NCBI RefSeq assembly: GCF_003063335.1
Contig: NZ_NERX01000009.1
Coordinates: 1 to 64,000 of the forward strand
Direction of reading: 5' to 3'
DNA from: Limnohabitans sp. MMS-10A-192
GTDB taxonomy: Bacteria; Pseudomonadota; Gammaproteobacteria; Burkholderiales; Burkholderiaceae_C
DNA: 64,000 nt
Shown piece by piece: positions 18,409-30,389 of this stretch; positions within the stretch are counted from its first letter, which is position 1, and each line of letters begins with the position of its first letter. The position numbers and the translations under genes are program-made. The notes beneath the pieces were generated by a model. The model searched no databases, was not told the DNA's origin, and was given only the letters and a program-made list of their open reading frames with translations.

Positions 18409-18708
18409 TCAGAGCACGATTTTGACCAAGGGGTGGCCGGTCAGTGCGCGGTACAAATCGTCCAGCTGTTCGCGGCTCGTGGCGGTGATGTTGAGTGTCA
18501 CGCCCAGGTAGTTGCCGCCTTTGCTGGGGCGCAGTTCCATGGTGGAGGCATCAAAGCCGGGGTCAAATTGCAAAGCCACTTCTGCCAGGGCTTCGGCAAA
18601 ACCCTCGACCATGGCGCCCATGACTTTAATGGGGAAGATCGAGGGGTATTCGATCAGGCTGTCCTTGCGCGGGTCGATGCCTTCAGGGGGGGTGATGGAT
18701 GCACTCAT
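18409..18708 (-). CDS. DUF493 (YbeD-like) protein
   Basis: A 99-residue ACT-like-fold protein of the YbeD/DUF493 family. It shows YPSIFPIKVMGAM near the N-terminus and the conserved GGNYLGVTLNI strand followed by YRALTGHPLVKIVL. Its fixed position ahead of lipB across proteobacteria suggests a role linked to lipoate, possibly allosteric, but no activity is established. Confidence 0.9.
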   Translation of the reverse strand: MSASITPPEGIDPRKDSLIEYPSIFPIKVMGAMVEGFAEALAEVALQFDPGFDASTMELRPSKGGNYLGVTLNITATSREQLDDLYRALTGHPLVKIVL

Positions 18709-18735
18709 GAAAATCCTGTGATCGTTGGAGGGAGT

Positions 18736-19182
18736 TCAGCGCCAGATGATGACGGCCGCCACGGCCAGCCAGCCCAATGCGAAATTGGTCAGCACCAGCG
18801 GATGAATTTGGCCAAGCGCCTTGCCAGCAGAGGGCCAGTCGGCCGCTTGCACCGCAGTCTTGAGCCGGCGAAATGGCGCAAACCAGATGTGGGCAAAAAT
18901 GAGGCACATCACAAGGCCGATGCCCGACATGGCGTGCCAGCCTTTGGGTGCCAGTTTCATGTCGACGCCCGAGAGCATCCACAGACCTGTGGCCAGCAAG
19001 ACAGCGATGCTCAGCCAGACCATGGCAAAAAAGCGGGACAGCACCGCCGCCATGAAAGGCAGACGTTCGGCGGGTGTCCAGCGGGTGAGCACCACCGGAC
19101 GAAGCGCCAGAATCACCAAGGCCATGCCACCCAGCCAGATGACGCCAGCGGCCAAATGGAAAAATTTGAACCACTCGTACAT
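18736..19182 (-). CDS. CopD-family inner-membrane protein
   Basis: A 148-residue integral membrane protein with four hydrophobic helices (about residues 5-28, 45-68, 78-98 and 128-147). The pattern MYEWFKFFHLAAGVIWLGGM with histidines in helix 1 and FAHIW in helix 3 matches the CopD/YebZ family, small haem- or copper-associated proteins. The ATG at 19182 has CGGGAG upstream; the longer frame lacks a ribosome site. Copper dependence is a family suggestion, not visible here. Confidence 0.78.
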   Translation of the reverse strand: MYEWFKFFHLAAGVIWLGGMALVILALRPVVLTRWTPAERLPFMAAVLSRFFAMVWLSIAVLLATGLWMLSGVDMKLAPKGWHAMSGIGLVMCLIFAHIWFAPFRRLKTAVQAADWPSAGKALGQIHPLVLTNFALGWLAVAAVIIWR

Positions 19183-19299
19183 GAAAACTCCCGGTAATAG
19201 GCGAAAAAGAAACGGCCATCTGCGCCGCCACAACGGCGATTGTCGCTCTTGTCCGGGCCAAATTTCTGCGAGAGTCCGACCAAACTCACGGGTAATGGC

Positions 19300-19327
19300 T
19301 GGTCAGGCGGGGGTTTCTACGTATAAT
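19300..19327 (+). promoter_or_regulatory. Likely promoter of the atp operon
   Basis: A perfect TATAAT (19322-19327) precedes atpI by 49 bp. The best -35 is TGGTCA (19300-19305) at 16 bp, four of six matches to consensus. There is no other candidate in the 194-bp gap between the divergent CopD-like gene and atpI. Confidence 0.5.
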
Positions 19328-19376
19328 CGAAGGCTTTGCAGGATTTGCCGTGTACGTAACCTCGGTGTAATTTGAG

Positions 19377-19925
19377 ATGGTGAAAATCTCCTCAGACGTT
19401 CAACCGGGCCCAAAAACGGGGGCACTCACAGGCATTTTGGCCGATGAGCGCGTCGTAGATTCTGCAGATGAAGACCTTGAGTCCGATTTCAAGCCCCTGA
19501 CCGCTGAACAAGCGCAGGCTTGGCGGCTGCTAAACCCGATGGCTTCGCCTTGGCGTGTTTTGTGGCTCCAAGTGCTGGTGGGCGCTTTGATTGCGGCATT
19601 GACCGGTTGGTTCAGTGGCCAGTCCCGACTGGCGGCATCGGTGGCTTGGGGTGTGGTTGCTGTGGTGATTCCCGCTGTGGTGTTTGTCAGGGCTTTGTCT
19701 CGGCAAATGCGGATGCGGCAAGCGGGCTCTGCTTTGGCGGGGCTGTTTGTCTGGGAATTGGTCAAGATCGTCTTGACTGTGGTGTTGCTTCTGGCGGCGC
19801 CCAAAGTGGTTGCTGATTTGAGCTGGCTTGCCCTGGTGGCAGGCTTCGTGGTGACGATGAAGGTGTATTGGCTGGCCATGGCGCTGGGCTGGATGCAGCG
19901 GAAGTCGAAGCCGACTATTTTTTGA
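19377..19925 (+). CDS. atpI: ATP synthase subunit I
   Basis: AtpI, a small membrane protein that helps assemble the c-ring but is not part of the final enzyme. The 182 residues contain four hydrophobic segments from about residue 60 on. The first 50 residues are a polar, acidic extension, longer than in E. coli AtpI. Position directly before atpB supports the call; sequence conservation in this family is weak. Confidence 0.85.
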   Translation: MVKISSDVQPGPKTGALTGILADERVVDSADEDLESDFKPLTAEQAQAWRLLNPMASPWRVLWLQVLVGALIAALTGWFSGQSRLAASVAWGVVAVVIPAVVFVRALSRQMRMRQAGSALAGLFVWELVKIVLTVVLLLAAPKVVADLSWLALVAGFVVTMKVYWLAMALGWMQRKSKPTIF

Positions 19926-19940
19926 ACTGATTGGTGATTT

Positions 19941-20819
19941 ATGTCTGCTGAAAACGCTGGCGCGCATGCCCCAACGGCTGGAGAGTACATCCAGCACCAC
20001 TTGCAACACCTGCAAATGAATTTCTCATTTGAAGGCGTCAAGCAAACAAGCATTGTTGACTTCAGTTTGTTCAACCTTGATTCGGTGGTTTTCTCGCTTG
20101 TGCTGGGTGTTATTGGCTGCCTCGTCATGTGGGCGGCTGCTCGCAAAGCCACTTCGGGTGTTCCCGGGCGCTTCCAGGCGGCTGTTGAGTTGCTGTCCGA
20201 AATGGTCGAAAACCAAGCCAAAGGCGTGATTCACAACGCCAAGAGCCGTAAGCTCATTTCGCCATTGGCTCTCACGGTTTTTGTCTGGATTTTCCTGATG
20301 AACGCCATGGACATGTTGCCTGTGGACTTGATTCCGGGTGCTTGGCATGCCGCTGGCCCGGCTTTGGGTTTCAAAGATTATTTGCGCGTCGTGCCAACGG
20401 CTGACTTGTCTTCTACTTTGGGCTTGTCTTGCTCGGTGTTGTTCATCTGCTTGGTTTACAACATCAAAATCAAAGGCCTGGGCGGCTGGGCACACGAGCT
20501 GATCGCTGCGCCTTTCGGTGACCATTGGGCTCTGTATCCGATTAACTTCTTGATGCAGATGATTGAATATTTGGCCAAGACGGTTTCGCATGGCATGCGA
20601 CTGTTTGGCAACATGTTTGCGGGTGAGTTGGTGTTCATGTTGATTGCCCTCATGGGTGGCGGCTGGGCATTGTCGGCAACTGGCGTGGGTCTGGCCGTTG
20701 GTCATATCGTCGCCGGTACCGTGTGGACACTGTTCCACATCCTGGTCATCACCTTGCAAGCCTTCATCTTTATGATGTTGACGCTGATCTACACAGGTCA
20801 AGCGCACGACGCACATTGA
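19941..20819 (+). CDS. atpB: ATP synthase Fo subunit a
   Basis: Subunit a forms the two proton half-channels next to the c-ring. It is 292 residues with five to six transmembrane helices. The essential arginine is in the penultimate-helix motif HGMRLFGNMFAGE. The N-terminal segment HHLQHLQMNF is typical of proteobacterial a subunits. Second gene of the nine-gene operon. Confidence 0.96.
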   Translation: MSAENAGAHAPTAGEYIQHHLQHLQMNFSFEGVKQTSIVDFSLFNLDSVVFSLVLGVIGCLVMWAAARKATSGVPGRFQAAVELLSEMVENQAKGVIHNAKSRKLISPLALTVFVWIFLMNAMDMLPVDLIPGAWHAAGPALGFKDYLRVVPTADLSSTLGLSCSVLFICLVYNIKIKGLGGWAHELIAAPFGDHWALYPINFLMQMIEYLAKTVSHGMRLFGNMFAGELVFMLIALMGGGWALSATGVGLAVGHIVAGTVWTLFHILVITLQAFIFMMLTLIYTGQAHDAH

Positions 20820-20867
20820 TGACACTTTTTCTCTCGTTTCTTGTTTCTTTTTTCCACTAACTTTTAG

Positions 20868-21125
<258 letters not shown>

Positions 21126-21162
21126 TCCACGTACCTCTTCACGCAAGAAGAAGGACTGAACC

Positions 21163-21633
21163 GTGAACATTAACGCTACTCTGTTCATTCAGATGATCGT
21201 TTTTGCGATTCTGGTGTGGTTCACGATGAAATTCGTGTGGCCCCCGATCACAAAAGCGCTCGACGAACGGGCACAGAAAATCGCTGACGGCCTCGCTGCC
21301 GCCGACAAAGCCAAAGCCGAACTCTCCAGCGCCAATGCGCGTGTGGAGTCCGAGTTGGCCCAGTCGCGCAACGAGACGGCTTCGCGCTTGGCAGACGCCG
21401 AGCGCCGTGCAAATGGCATCGTTGACGAAGCCAAAGCACGTGCCACCGAAGAAGGCAACAAGATCATCGCCGCTGCAAAAGCTGAAGCTGAGCAGCAAGC
21501 GGTCAAGGCCCGCGAAGCGCTGCGTGAGCAGGTCGCAGCCTTGGCCGTCAAAGGCGCCGAGCAGATTCTCCGCAAGGAAGTCAACGCTGGTGTCCACGCT
21601 GATCTGCTGAGCCGCCTCAAGACCGAGCTGTAA
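21163..21633 (+). CDS. atpF: ATP synthase Fo subunit b
   Basis: Subunit b, the peripheral stalk: one N-terminal transmembrane helix (about residues 5-25) followed by a long, charged, Ala-rich coiled coil to residue 156. It opens [20 protein letters not shown]. The start codon is GTG at 21163, supported by AAGAAGAAGGA upstream and by the absence of an in-frame ATG before the membrane helix. Confidence 0.96.
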   Translation: MNINATLFIQMIVFAILVWFTMKFVWPPITKALDERAQKIADGLAAADKAKAELSSANARVESELAQSRNETASRLADAERRANGIVDEAKARATEEGNKIIAAAKAEAEQQAVKAREALREQVAALAVKGAEQILRKEVNAGVHADLLSRLKTEL

Positions 21634-21655
21634 AAAGCTCCAGCCAGAGAAGACC

Positions 21656-22186
21656 ATGGCAGAACTTGCTACCATCGCCCGCCCTTATGCCGAAGCGCTT
21701 TTCAAAGCGCAGGCATCCGATCTCGCTGGCACGGCCGCTTGGCTGGATGAACTGGCTGCTGTTGCCGACAACGCGCAACTGCAACAGTTCATCGACAGCC
21801 CCAAAGTGTCCGACGAGCAGGCATTCGAGCTGATCTCTGGCGTGGTGCGCACAGCACTGCCCGAGGCTGGCAAGAACTTCCTGCGCCTGGTGATCGAAAA
21901 CCGTCGTCTCAGTGCGCTGCCTGTCGTTGCACAGCAGTACCGGGTCCTCATGAATACGCAAGGTGGCACCGCTGATGCGGTGGTGCACAGCGCATTCCCC
22001 ATCGACGCTTCGGCTTTGGCCGATTTGTCGTCCACGCTCGAAAAACGCTTTGCGCGCAAGCTCAATGTGCGCGTCGAGCAAGATGCCTCCTTGATCGGTG
22101 GCATTCGCGTGGTGGTGGGCGACGAGGTGCTCGACACCTCTGTCAAGGCCCGACTGGAACAAATGAAATCGGCCCTCACCGCTTGA
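21656..22186 (+). CDS. atpH: ATP synthase F1 subunit delta
   Basis: Delta links the b stalk to the top of the alpha3beta3 head. The 176-residue protein starts [17 protein letters not shown] and keeps the C-terminal [23 protein letters not shown] motif. It lies 22 bp after atpF and 44 bp before atpA. Confidence 0.96.
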   Translation: MAELATIARPYAEALFKAQASDLAGTAAWLDELAAVADNAQLQQFIDSPKVSDEQAFELISGVVRTALPEAGKNFLRLVIENRRLSALPVVAQQYRVLMNTQGGTADAVVHSAFPIDASALADLSSTLEKRFARKLNVRVEQDASLIGGIRVVVGDEVLDTSVKARLEQMKSALTA

Positions 22187-22230
22187 TGCGGATTGAGACC
22201 GGACATATTTAAAGAAAGAAGGAAAGAGTC

Positions 22231-23784
22231 ATGCAACTCAATCCCGCAGAAATTTCTGAACTGATCAAGAGCCGCATCGAAGGGCTGTCCGCCAGCGCCG
22301 ATATCCGCAACCAAGGCACCGTGGTGTCTGTGACCGACGGTATCGTTCGCGTCCACGGTTTGTCTGATGTGATGCAGGGCGAAATGCTCGAATTCCCAGC
22401 GACTGCTGATGGCGCTGCCACTTACGGTCTGGCCCTGAACCTCGAGCGTGACTCGGTCGGTGCCGTGATCTTGGGTGAGTACGAGCACATCTCCGAAGGC
22501 GACACTGTCAAGTGCACAGGCCGCATTCTGGAAGTGCCCGTCGGCCCTGAACTGATTGGCCGCGTGGTGAACGCACTGGGCCAGCCGATTGACGGCAAAG
22601 GCCCTATCAACGCCAAGATGACCGACGTGATCGAAAAAGTCGCCCCTGGCGTGATCGCACGTAAATCGGTTGACCAGCCTATGCAAACCGGCCTGAAGTC
22701 GATCGACTCCATGGTGCCCGTGGGCCGTGGCCAGCGCGAGCTGATCATTGGCGACCGTCAGACTGGTAAAACAGCTGTCGCGATCGACGCCATCATCAAC
22801 CAAAAAGGTCAGAACATGACCTGCGTTTATGTCGCGATTGGCCAAAAAGCCTCGTCGATCAAGAACGTGGTGCGCGCTTTGGAACAAGCTGGTGCGATGG
22901 AATACACCATCGTGGTGGCCGCTTCCGCCTCTGAATCTGCTGCCATGCAGTACGTGTCGGCCTACTCCGGCTGCACGATGGGCGAATACTTCCGTGACCG
23001 TGGCGAAGACGCTTTGATCGTTTATGACGATCTGTCCAAGCAAGCCGTGGCTTACCGTCAAGTGTCCTTGTTGCTGCGCCGCCCACCAGGCCGCGAAGCT
23101 TACCCTGGCGACGTGTTCTATCTCCACAGCCGTCTGCTCGAGCGCGCAGCCCGCGTGAACGCCGACTACGTCGAAGCCTTCACCAAAGGCGCTGTCAAAG
23201 GCAAAACAGGTTCCTTGACGGCATTGCCCATCATTGAAACCCAAGCCGGTGACGTGTCTGCCTTCGTGCCTACCAACGTGATTTCGATCACCGACGGTCA
23301 GATCTTCTTGGAAACCAGCCTGTTCAACGCCGGTATCCGCCCTGCGATCAACGCCGGTATCTCGGTGTCTCGCGTGGGTAGCTCGGCTCAAACCAAGATC
23401 ATCAAAGGCCAGTCTGGCGGTATCCGTACCGACTTGGCTCAGTACCGTGAATTGGCTGCGTTCGCGCAGTTCGCTTCCGATCTGGACGAGTCCACACGCA
23501 AGCAGCTGGACCGCGGTGCCCGCGTGACTGAATTGCTCAAGCAAGCCCAGTACAGCCCCCTGTCGATCAGCTTGATGGGCGCCAGCCTGTTCGCTGTGAA
23601 CAAAGGCTTCATGGACGACATCGACGTCAAGAAAGTGCTGTCTTTTGAACACGGCCTGCATGCCTACCTCAAAGACAAGAGTGCTGCTTTGTTGGCCAAG
23701 ATGGAAAGCACACAAGCTTTGGACAAAGAGGCTGAGGCTGAATTGACTGCTGCTGTGGCCGCTTTCAAGAAAAGCTTTGCTTAA
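22231..23784 (+). CDS. atpA: ATP synthase F1 subunit alpha
   Basis: The non-catalytic nucleotide-binding subunit of F1, 517 residues. The P-loop GDRQTGKT is at residues 174-181, and the arginine finger region is near [20 protein letters not shown] and [19 protein letters not shown] are standard family motifs. AAGAAAGAAGGAAAGAG upstream provides the ribosome site. Fully intact. Confidence 0.98.
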   Translation: MQLNPAEISELIKSRIEGLSASADIRNQGTVVSVTDGIVRVHGLSDVMQGEMLEFPATADGAATYGLALNLERDSVGAVILGEYEHISEGDTVKCTGRILEVPVGPELIGRVVNALGQPIDGKGPINAKMTDVIEKVAPGVIARKSVDQPMQTGLKSIDSMVPVGRGQRELIIGDRQTGKTAVAIDAIINQKGQNMTCVYVAIGQKASSIKNVVRALEQAGAMEYTIVVAASASESAAMQYVSAYSGCTMGEYFRDRGEDALIVYDDLSKQAVAYRQVSLLLRRPPGREAYPGDVFYLHSRLLERAARVNADYVEAFTKGAVKGKTGSLTALPIIETQAGDVSAFVPTNVISITDGQIFLETSLFNAGIRPAINAGISVSRVGSSAQTKIIKGQSGGIRTDLAQYRELAAFAQFASDLDESTRKQLDRGARVTELLKQAQYSPLSISLMGASLFAVNKGFMDDIDVKKVLSFEHGLHAYLKDKSAALLAKMESTQALDKEAEAELTAAVAAFKKSFA

Positions 23785-23811
23785 TTTCTACCTGATCAAA
23801 AGGAGCCGCTG

Positions 23812-26141
<2,330 letters not shown>

Positions 26142-26211
26142 AGCAGCGCCTCGGGGCGGCTGATTCAGTCACCCCGAAGCCCGCTTGAATGCACCTTTTT
26201 AAGGAGTAAAC

Positions 26212-26625
26212 ATGAACACCATCCACGTTGATGTGGTCAGTGCCGAAGAGTCCATCTATTCGGGTGAAGCCCGATTTGTGGCCTTGCCCGGCGAGTCTGG
26301 CGAGCTGGGCATTTACCCACGCCACACCCCGCTGATCACCCGCATCAAGGCCGGTTCGGTTCGCATTGAGACGGCTGACGGTGGCGAGGAGTTTGTTTTC
26401 GTTGCTGGTGGCATTCTGGAAGTGCAGCCTGACTGCGTGACCGTGCTGTCCGACACCGCCATCCGCGGCAAAGACCTCGACGAAGAGAAGGCCAACGCTG
26501 CCAAACAAGCAGCCGAAGAAGCCCTTCGCAACGCCAGCAGTGAAATTGATTTGGCCCGTGCCCAGTCGGAACTGGCTGTTTTGGCAGCGCAGTTGTCTGC
26601 ACTGCGCAAATACCGCAAAAAATAA
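26212..26625 (+). CDS. atpC: ATP synthase F1 subunit epsilon
   Basis: Epsilon couples gamma to the c-ring and inhibits ATP hydrolysis. It has 137 residues: the N-terminal beta-sandwich with [17 protein letters not shown] and the C-terminal two-helix inhibitory part. AAGGAG precedes the ATG. It closes the atp operon and is followed by two terminators. Confidence 0.96.
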   Translation: MNTIHVDVVSAEESIYSGEARFVALPGESGELGIYPRHTPLITRIKAGSVRIETADGGEEFVFVAGGILEVQPDCVTVLSDTAIRGKDLDEEKANAAKQAAEEALRNASSEIDLARAQSELAVLAAQLSALRKYRKK

Positions 26626-26650
26626 AAGACCCGCTGACGCTGGTCTTTTT
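26624..26650 (+). terminator. First terminator after atpC
   Basis: AAAAGACC pairs with GGTCTTTT around a 10-base loop, followed by a T-run. It overlaps the atpC stop region and is the first of two tandem terminators. Confidence 0.75.
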
Positions 26651-26651
26651 C

Positions 26652-26686
26652 AAAAACCCGGTTCACGCATGTGGCCGGGTTTTTCT
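26652..26686 (+). terminator. Second terminator after atpC
   Basis: AAAAACCCGG pairs with CCGGGTTTTT around a 13-base loop and ends in TTTTTCTTTT. As the second of a tandem pair it would prevent read-through from the highly transcribed atp operon. Confidence 0.8.
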
Positions 26687-26804
26687 TTTGGGAGTACCCA
26701 GCGTGAGTCGCAACACAGACCAATGCTCATGGCGCGCAGCGGTGCTGCAAGTCAAGGCTGAAACCGGCACAATTCGAAATTCAGATCAAATTGAGCCATT
26801 GCCC

Positions 26805-27254
26805 ATGAAACGCACCAAATTGCAAGCGGCCATTGTTGGCGGAACCCCCGATGACATCGAGCAAGCCTTTTATGAGGCTTTGCACAACGCGGATATCGGG
26901 CAGTTGATGGGCTGTTGGGCAGAAGAGGATGAGATTGTCTGTGTCCATCCCGGTGGTCCGCGCTTGGTGGGGGCCGGTGCCATACGTGCGGCATTCGAAT
27001 CCATGTTTGCCAATGGCAGCGTGCAGGCATTTCCGGAGCGCATCCACAAAATCCAGTCATTGGCCAGTGAGGTGCACCACTTGGTTGAGCGTGTGGAGGT
27101 CATCACGCCGCAAGGCCCACAACAAGCCTGGGTCATCGCCACCAACGTTTTCCACAAAACGCCGCAAGGCTGGCGTCTGGTCGCACACCACACCAGCCCA
27201 GGGACATCGAGCGAAGCGCTTGACCAAGGTGTGAAACCCAAGGTCTTGCACTGA
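26805..27254 (+). CDS. SnoaL-like / NTF2-fold protein
   Basis: A 149-residue protein of the nuclear-transport-factor-2 fold (SnoaL_3/YybH-like). It shows the family pattern DIEQAFYEALHNADIGQLMGCWAEEDEIVCVHPGG, a helix followed by the aromatic-lined pocket, and a C-terminal WRLVAHHTS. Members are small enzymes or ligand-binding proteins; no catalytic role is assigned. The ATG at 26805 is where similarity begins; an upstream extension would run into the atp terminator. It ends 1 bp before the YheT-like gene, so they form a unit. Confidence 0.78.
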   Translation: MKRTKLQAAIVGGTPDDIEQAFYEALHNADIGQLMGCWAEEDEIVCVHPGGPRLVGAGAIRAAFESMFANGSVQAFPERIHKIQSLASEVHHLVERVEVITPQGPQQAWVIATNVFHKTPQGWRLVAHHTSPGTSSEALDQGVKPKVLH

Positions 27255-27255
27255 C

Positions 27256-28269
27256 ATGCATTACAAAGCGCCAGCGTGGCTGCCAGGGGGCCACGCCCAA
27301 ACCATCTGGCCTGCCCTTTACGCGCAAAGGCGCAAGGGCCAGGCCAAGCCTTTGCTGCGTGAGCGTTGGACAACGCCAGACGGTGACTTTGTGGATGTCG
27401 ACAGACAACATGCGAGCAGTGGCGCCAGACCATTGCTCGTGCTGTTCCATGGGCTGGAGGGGTCCTCGCAAAGTCACTATGCCGAGGCGTTTGCGGACTG
27501 GGCCGCTGAACACGATGTCCACTTCGCATTGCCCCATTTCAGGGGCTGCAGCGGTGAACTCAACCAAGGGCCGCGTGCTTACCATTCTGGCGACCACCAG
27601 GAGGTCGATTGGATCTTGCAGCGCATGAGGCAAGCGCATCAAGGCCAGGGTGGGCAAGTGTTGCTTGCAGCGGGGGTGTCGTTGGGCGGCAATGCTCTGA
27701 TGCGTTGGGCCGCAGAGCACGGTCAGCATGCGAAAGTCAAAGCGGATGCTGTGGCTTCCATTTGCGCCCCGCTTGATTTGGCGCAAAGTGGTCACGCCAT
27801 CGGGCAGGGCTTTAATCGTCAGGTCTACACCCGCATGTTTTTGCGGTCCATGAAACCCAAGGCGTTGGCCAAATGGGCGCAACACCCAGGATTGTTTGAC
27901 CGCAAGCGATTGATGGCGGCCCAGAATTTGTACGAATTTGACAACGTGTTCACGGCGCCCCTGCATGGTTTCAAGAACACAGACGATTATTGGGCGCGCG
28001 CATCGGCCAAGCCTTTGATGGGGCAGATTGGCATTCCTGCACTTGCGCTCAACGCGCTGAATGACCCCTTTGTGCCGGCGTACAGTCTGCCGAAAACGCG
28101 TGATGTTTCAACGTCGGTGACCTTGTGGCAGCCAGCCCAAGGGGGGCATGTTGGCTTTGCTCAGGGCATCTGGCCCGGACAAGTGCGTGGCCTGCCCGAT
28201 GCCGTGGGGGCCTGGCTCATGCGTGCGGCCCATCAAATCTTGAGTAAGAAGGAAGATGCGCATGGATGA
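27256..28269 (+). CDS. YheT-type alpha/beta hydrolase
   Basis: A 337-residue hydrolase of the YheT/ABHD1-3 family. The N-terminal signature PAWLPGGHAQTIWPAL is typical. LLVLFHGLEGSSQSHY supplies the oxyanion region, FRGCSGELN is a family motif, and GVSLGGNALMRW carries the nucleophilic serine (about residue 143); the acid and His are probably in NDPFVP and GGHVGF. Bacterial members are poorly defined esterases. It overlaps the next gene by a few bases. Confidence 0.87.
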   Translation: MHYKAPAWLPGGHAQTIWPALYAQRRKGQAKPLLRERWTTPDGDFVDVDRQHASSGARPLLVLFHGLEGSSQSHYAEAFADWAAEHDVHFALPHFRGCSGELNQGPRAYHSGDHQEVDWILQRMRQAHQGQGGQVLLAAGVSLGGNALMRWAAEHGQHAKVKADAVASICAPLDLAQSGHAIGQGFNRQVYTRMFLRSMKPKALAKWAQHPGLFDRKRLMAAQNLYEFDNVFTAPLHGFKNTDDYWARASAKPLMGQIGIPALALNALNDPFVPAYSLPKTRDVSTSVTLWQPAQGGHVGFAQGIWPGQVRGLPDAVGAWLMRAAHQILSKKEDAHG

Positions 28270-28804
28270 TCTGGTGCGCCAAGCCATGGCCAAATGGCCC
28301 AATGTCCCCGATTGCCATGGTTGGTTGGGCTTGGACAGTCGCGGGCAGTGGTACATGCGTGATGACCGCGTACAAATGTTGGGCGCTTTCCAGAGTGGGA
28401 TTGCCGGCGCCAAAGGCTCAGCCTTGAAGCATGAGAAGCTGATGGCTTTCATTGACCGCAATTACGAATGCGACGCACAAGGTTGCTGGTATTTTCAAAA
28501 TGGCCCACAACGCGTGTACATCGAGTTGGAAGTCGCGCCGTTCATTTGGCGATTGGATGAACATTTCGTGCCAACTGCCCATACAGGGCAATGCACCACT
28601 GTGTTGGCCTGCCTTCTGGACGATGTGGGGCGTGTGTACCTGCATACGCCATTGGGGTTTGGCTTGGTGCACAGCTTGGATGTCGGGCAAGTGGCTCAAG
28701 CGGTGGATCAGGGCTTATGGACGCCAGAAGAATGCCTGGCGCAAGATCTGCCCGAGCGTTTTCACTTTGTACTCAGCCCGCAAGCGCATGAACGTGGGGC
28801 ATGA
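28262..28804 (+). CDS. DUF2946/DUF2944-like conserved protein
   Basis: A 180-residue protein that I recognise only as a Burkholderiales family usually found beside YheT-type hydrolases (DUF2944 or DUF2946 in my recollection). Conserved-looking segments are MAKWPNVPDCHGWLGLDSRGQWYMRD, then HEKLMAFIDRNYECD and WYFQNGPQRVYIELE. The ATG at 28262 fits the AAGGAAG ribosome site better than the one at 28256. It overlaps the end of the hydrolase gene by 8 bp. Function unknown. Confidence 0.75.
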   Translation: MDDLVRQAMAKWPNVPDCHGWLGLDSRGQWYMRDDRVQMLGAFQSGIAGAKGSALKHEKLMAFIDRNYECDAQGCWYFQNGPQRVYIELEVAPFIWRLDEHFVPTAHTGQCTTVLACLLDDVGRVYLHTPLGFGLVHSLDVGQVAQAVDQGLWTPEECLAQDLPERFHFVLSPQAHERGA

Positions 28805-28832
28805 AAAAACCGGCCAAAGCCGGTTTTTTTTT
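28804..28832 (+). terminator. Bidirectional terminator between convergent genes
   Basis: AAAAAACCGGC and GCCGGTTTTTT form an 11-bp stem with loop CAAA, followed by further T. It begins in the stop codon of the + strand gene and ends 16 bp before the stop of the - strand cytochrome gene, so it can serve both. Confidence 0.88.
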
Positions 28833-28847
28833 GAGAGGCTGAAGAGC

Positions 28848-29369
28848 TTATTTCTTTTCTTCAGCGGCAGGTGCCTTGGGTTCTTCGAACTTGGCGCCAG
28901 CGTTGTTGGCCATGTAAGCCACAGCACGTGCAATTTCGGTGTCATTGAAGTCGCCGCCGCTTTGAGCACCCATGGCACCCTTGCCTTTGAGGGCAGAAGT
29001 GGTCAAAGTCGCCAAGCCTTGCTTGATGCGTGAACCCCAAGCGCCTGCATCAGCAAACTTGGGTGCGCCAGCAGCACCCGTGGCGTGGCAAGCCGCGCAC
29101 TGTGCTTTGTAAACTTCCTCGCCAGCCTTCAAGGGACGGTTGGCATCACGCACTTCCACGGTGCCAATTTTTTGGATACGTTCAGCGACGGAACGCTCAG
29201 CATCGCTGGCCCCTGGTGCTTCTTTGTTGGCAGAAGTGACGTAAAACACCAAACCGATGATGATGAACACAGGGATGATGAAAGAAGCCAAGCTCAGCAA
29301 AAGCATCTGCTTGGGGGTTTTCACCGGACCGGTGTGGGCTTCGTGTTGATCGTGGCTGTTGTCGCTCAT
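28848..29369 (-). CDS. Membrane-anchored cytochrome c5-type protein
   Basis: A 173-residue class I c-type cytochrome. An N-terminal helix (about residues 22-45) anchors it to the inner membrane with the haem domain outside. The haem site is CAACH (residues 91-95) and the distal Met is probably in KGAMGAQSGG or VAYM. The tail is Glu/Lys/Ala-rich. AGAGGA lies upstream of the ATG at 29369. Likely carries electrons from the bc1 complex to an oxidase; the partner is inferred. Confidence 0.88.
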   Translation of the reverse strand: MSDNSHDQHEAHTGPVKTPKQMLLLSLASFIIPVFIIIGLVFYVTSANKEAPGASDAERSVAERIQKIGTVEVRDANRPLKAGEEVYKAQCAACHATGAAGAPKFADAGAWGSRIKQGLATLTTSALKGKGAMGAQSGGDFNDTEIARAVAYMANNAGAKFEEPKAPAAEEKK

Positions 29370-29510
29370 GACATCCTCTTGTTGGGCTGGCCCGTGGGCC
29401 TGTGAATTGACCGGAATCAACCGAGCATTATAGCGGTCCAACCTTCATGGAGCTTGCAAGCCAAAGTGAAAGAGTTCAGCCGTGAGATAATGCGAGTCAC
29501 CAACAGCGAT

Positions 29511-29586
29511 GCGGCTGTAGCTCAGTGGATAGAGTATTGGCCTCCGAAGCCAAGGGTCGTGGGTTCGATCCCCGCCAGCCGCACCA
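29511..29586 (+). tRNA. tRNA-Arg (anticodon CCG)
   Basis: A complete cloverleaf of 76 bases. Acceptor arms GCGGCTG and CAGCCGC pair perfectly; the anticodon stem TTGGC/GCCAA holds the loop CTCCGAA with anticodon CCG (29544-29546), reading CGG arginine codons. The T-arm loop is TTCGATC, and CCA is encoded in the DNA (29584-29586). A GATAAT box 20 bp upstream may be its -10 element. Confidence 0.97.
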
Positions 29587-29645
29587 AACGCTAAGACGGC
29601 ATCTGTTTCGATGGCTCTTAGTTTGGTGTCTGGCTTGTTGCTCGT

Positions 29646-30389
29646 TCACCAAGGCCAATAAAGACGGTATGGGCTGTATTCCACAAAAGCGTAAGCACCT
29701 GCAGCACCTGCAGCGGTGATCAGCAGCAAGGTGAGGACTACGCCACCCCAGCTGGATTCTTTGCGTTGAGAATCCGGTGCAATATCTGCCATGTAGGGTG
29801 GTGTGTTGGGATCAACCAGCAAAGTCTCACTGGCCGGGGTTGTGAGTCCCATAGCAACGGCTTGCGTATCCTTGACCGATGAAAGTTGGTGCGGCTCATC
29901 GGCCGTCATGGTGATACGGGGTTCATGTTCGCCGTATGTCTGTGAAGTGGTCGCCCCAGCATTCTGTGAAGCGGCAACCGTAGACGGTCGCTGCAAATGC
30001 ACCACATTGGATGTGGCTGCGCGTACGGGTTCGTTCTTATCGTCCCCCAACGTATCCCAATCAGCCCCCAGCAGTTGAGCTACACGGCGGCCCGCCTGAC
30101 GGCGTAAAGAATCAGAATAGAAGCGAGAATAGCCGCCCTCCTCCAGCTCATAAAGCTGTGACAAGGACATGCATGCTTGGGTTGCAAGCAATGATGGATC
30201 GATGCCAACTTGGAGGCGCAATTGACGCAATACGCGCCCTTTTGGGTCCCCTGGTGTATCCATGGGCTGCCCTAACAAGTGCAGGGCTTCCCTGTTGGCA
30301 TTTTGCAAGGTGCGCGTACCCCCAGGAGATCCGGATTTTCGAACCAGAGCTGAGGGCTTCAAGGGTTGGTTGAATTTCAAATCTGACAT
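29646..30389 (-). CDS. RodZ-like HTH protein with C-terminal membrane helix
   Basis: A 247-residue protein of unknown function. Residues about 50-112 look like the RodZ/HTH_25 helix-turn-helix (GRVLRQLRLQVGIDPSLLA then LYELEEGGYSRFYSDSLRRQ, ending LLGADW). A polar, low-complexity linker follows (about 120-210), then one transmembrane segment (about 215-237) and a 10-residue aromatic tail YSPYRLYWPW. This is a cytoplasmic DNA- or cytoskeleton-binding head tethered to the membrane. Last gene of the type I secretion operon; it overlaps the preceding regulator gene by 13 bp. It could position the secretion machine, as RodZ positions MreB, or sense membrane state; neither is shown. Confidence 0.68.
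   Translation of the reverse strand: MSDLKFNQPLKPSALVRKSGSPGGTRTLQNANREALHLLGQPMDTPGDPKGRVLRQLRLQVGIDPSLLATQACMSLSQLYELEEGGYSRFYSDSLRRQAGRRVAQLLGADWDTLGDDKNEPVRAATSNVVHLQRPSTVAASQNAGATTSQTYGEHEPRITMTADEPHQLSSVKDTQAVAMGLTTPASETLLVDPNTPPYMADIAPDSQRKESSWGGVVLTLLLITAAGAAGAYAFVEYSPYRLYWPW

Noticed and set aside
21685..23715. 676-codon open frame on the minus strand across atpH-atpA
   Set aside because: It is antisense to two certain ATP synthase genes, is His/Gln/Arg-rich as expected of a reverse-complement frame, and has no domain or ribosome site.
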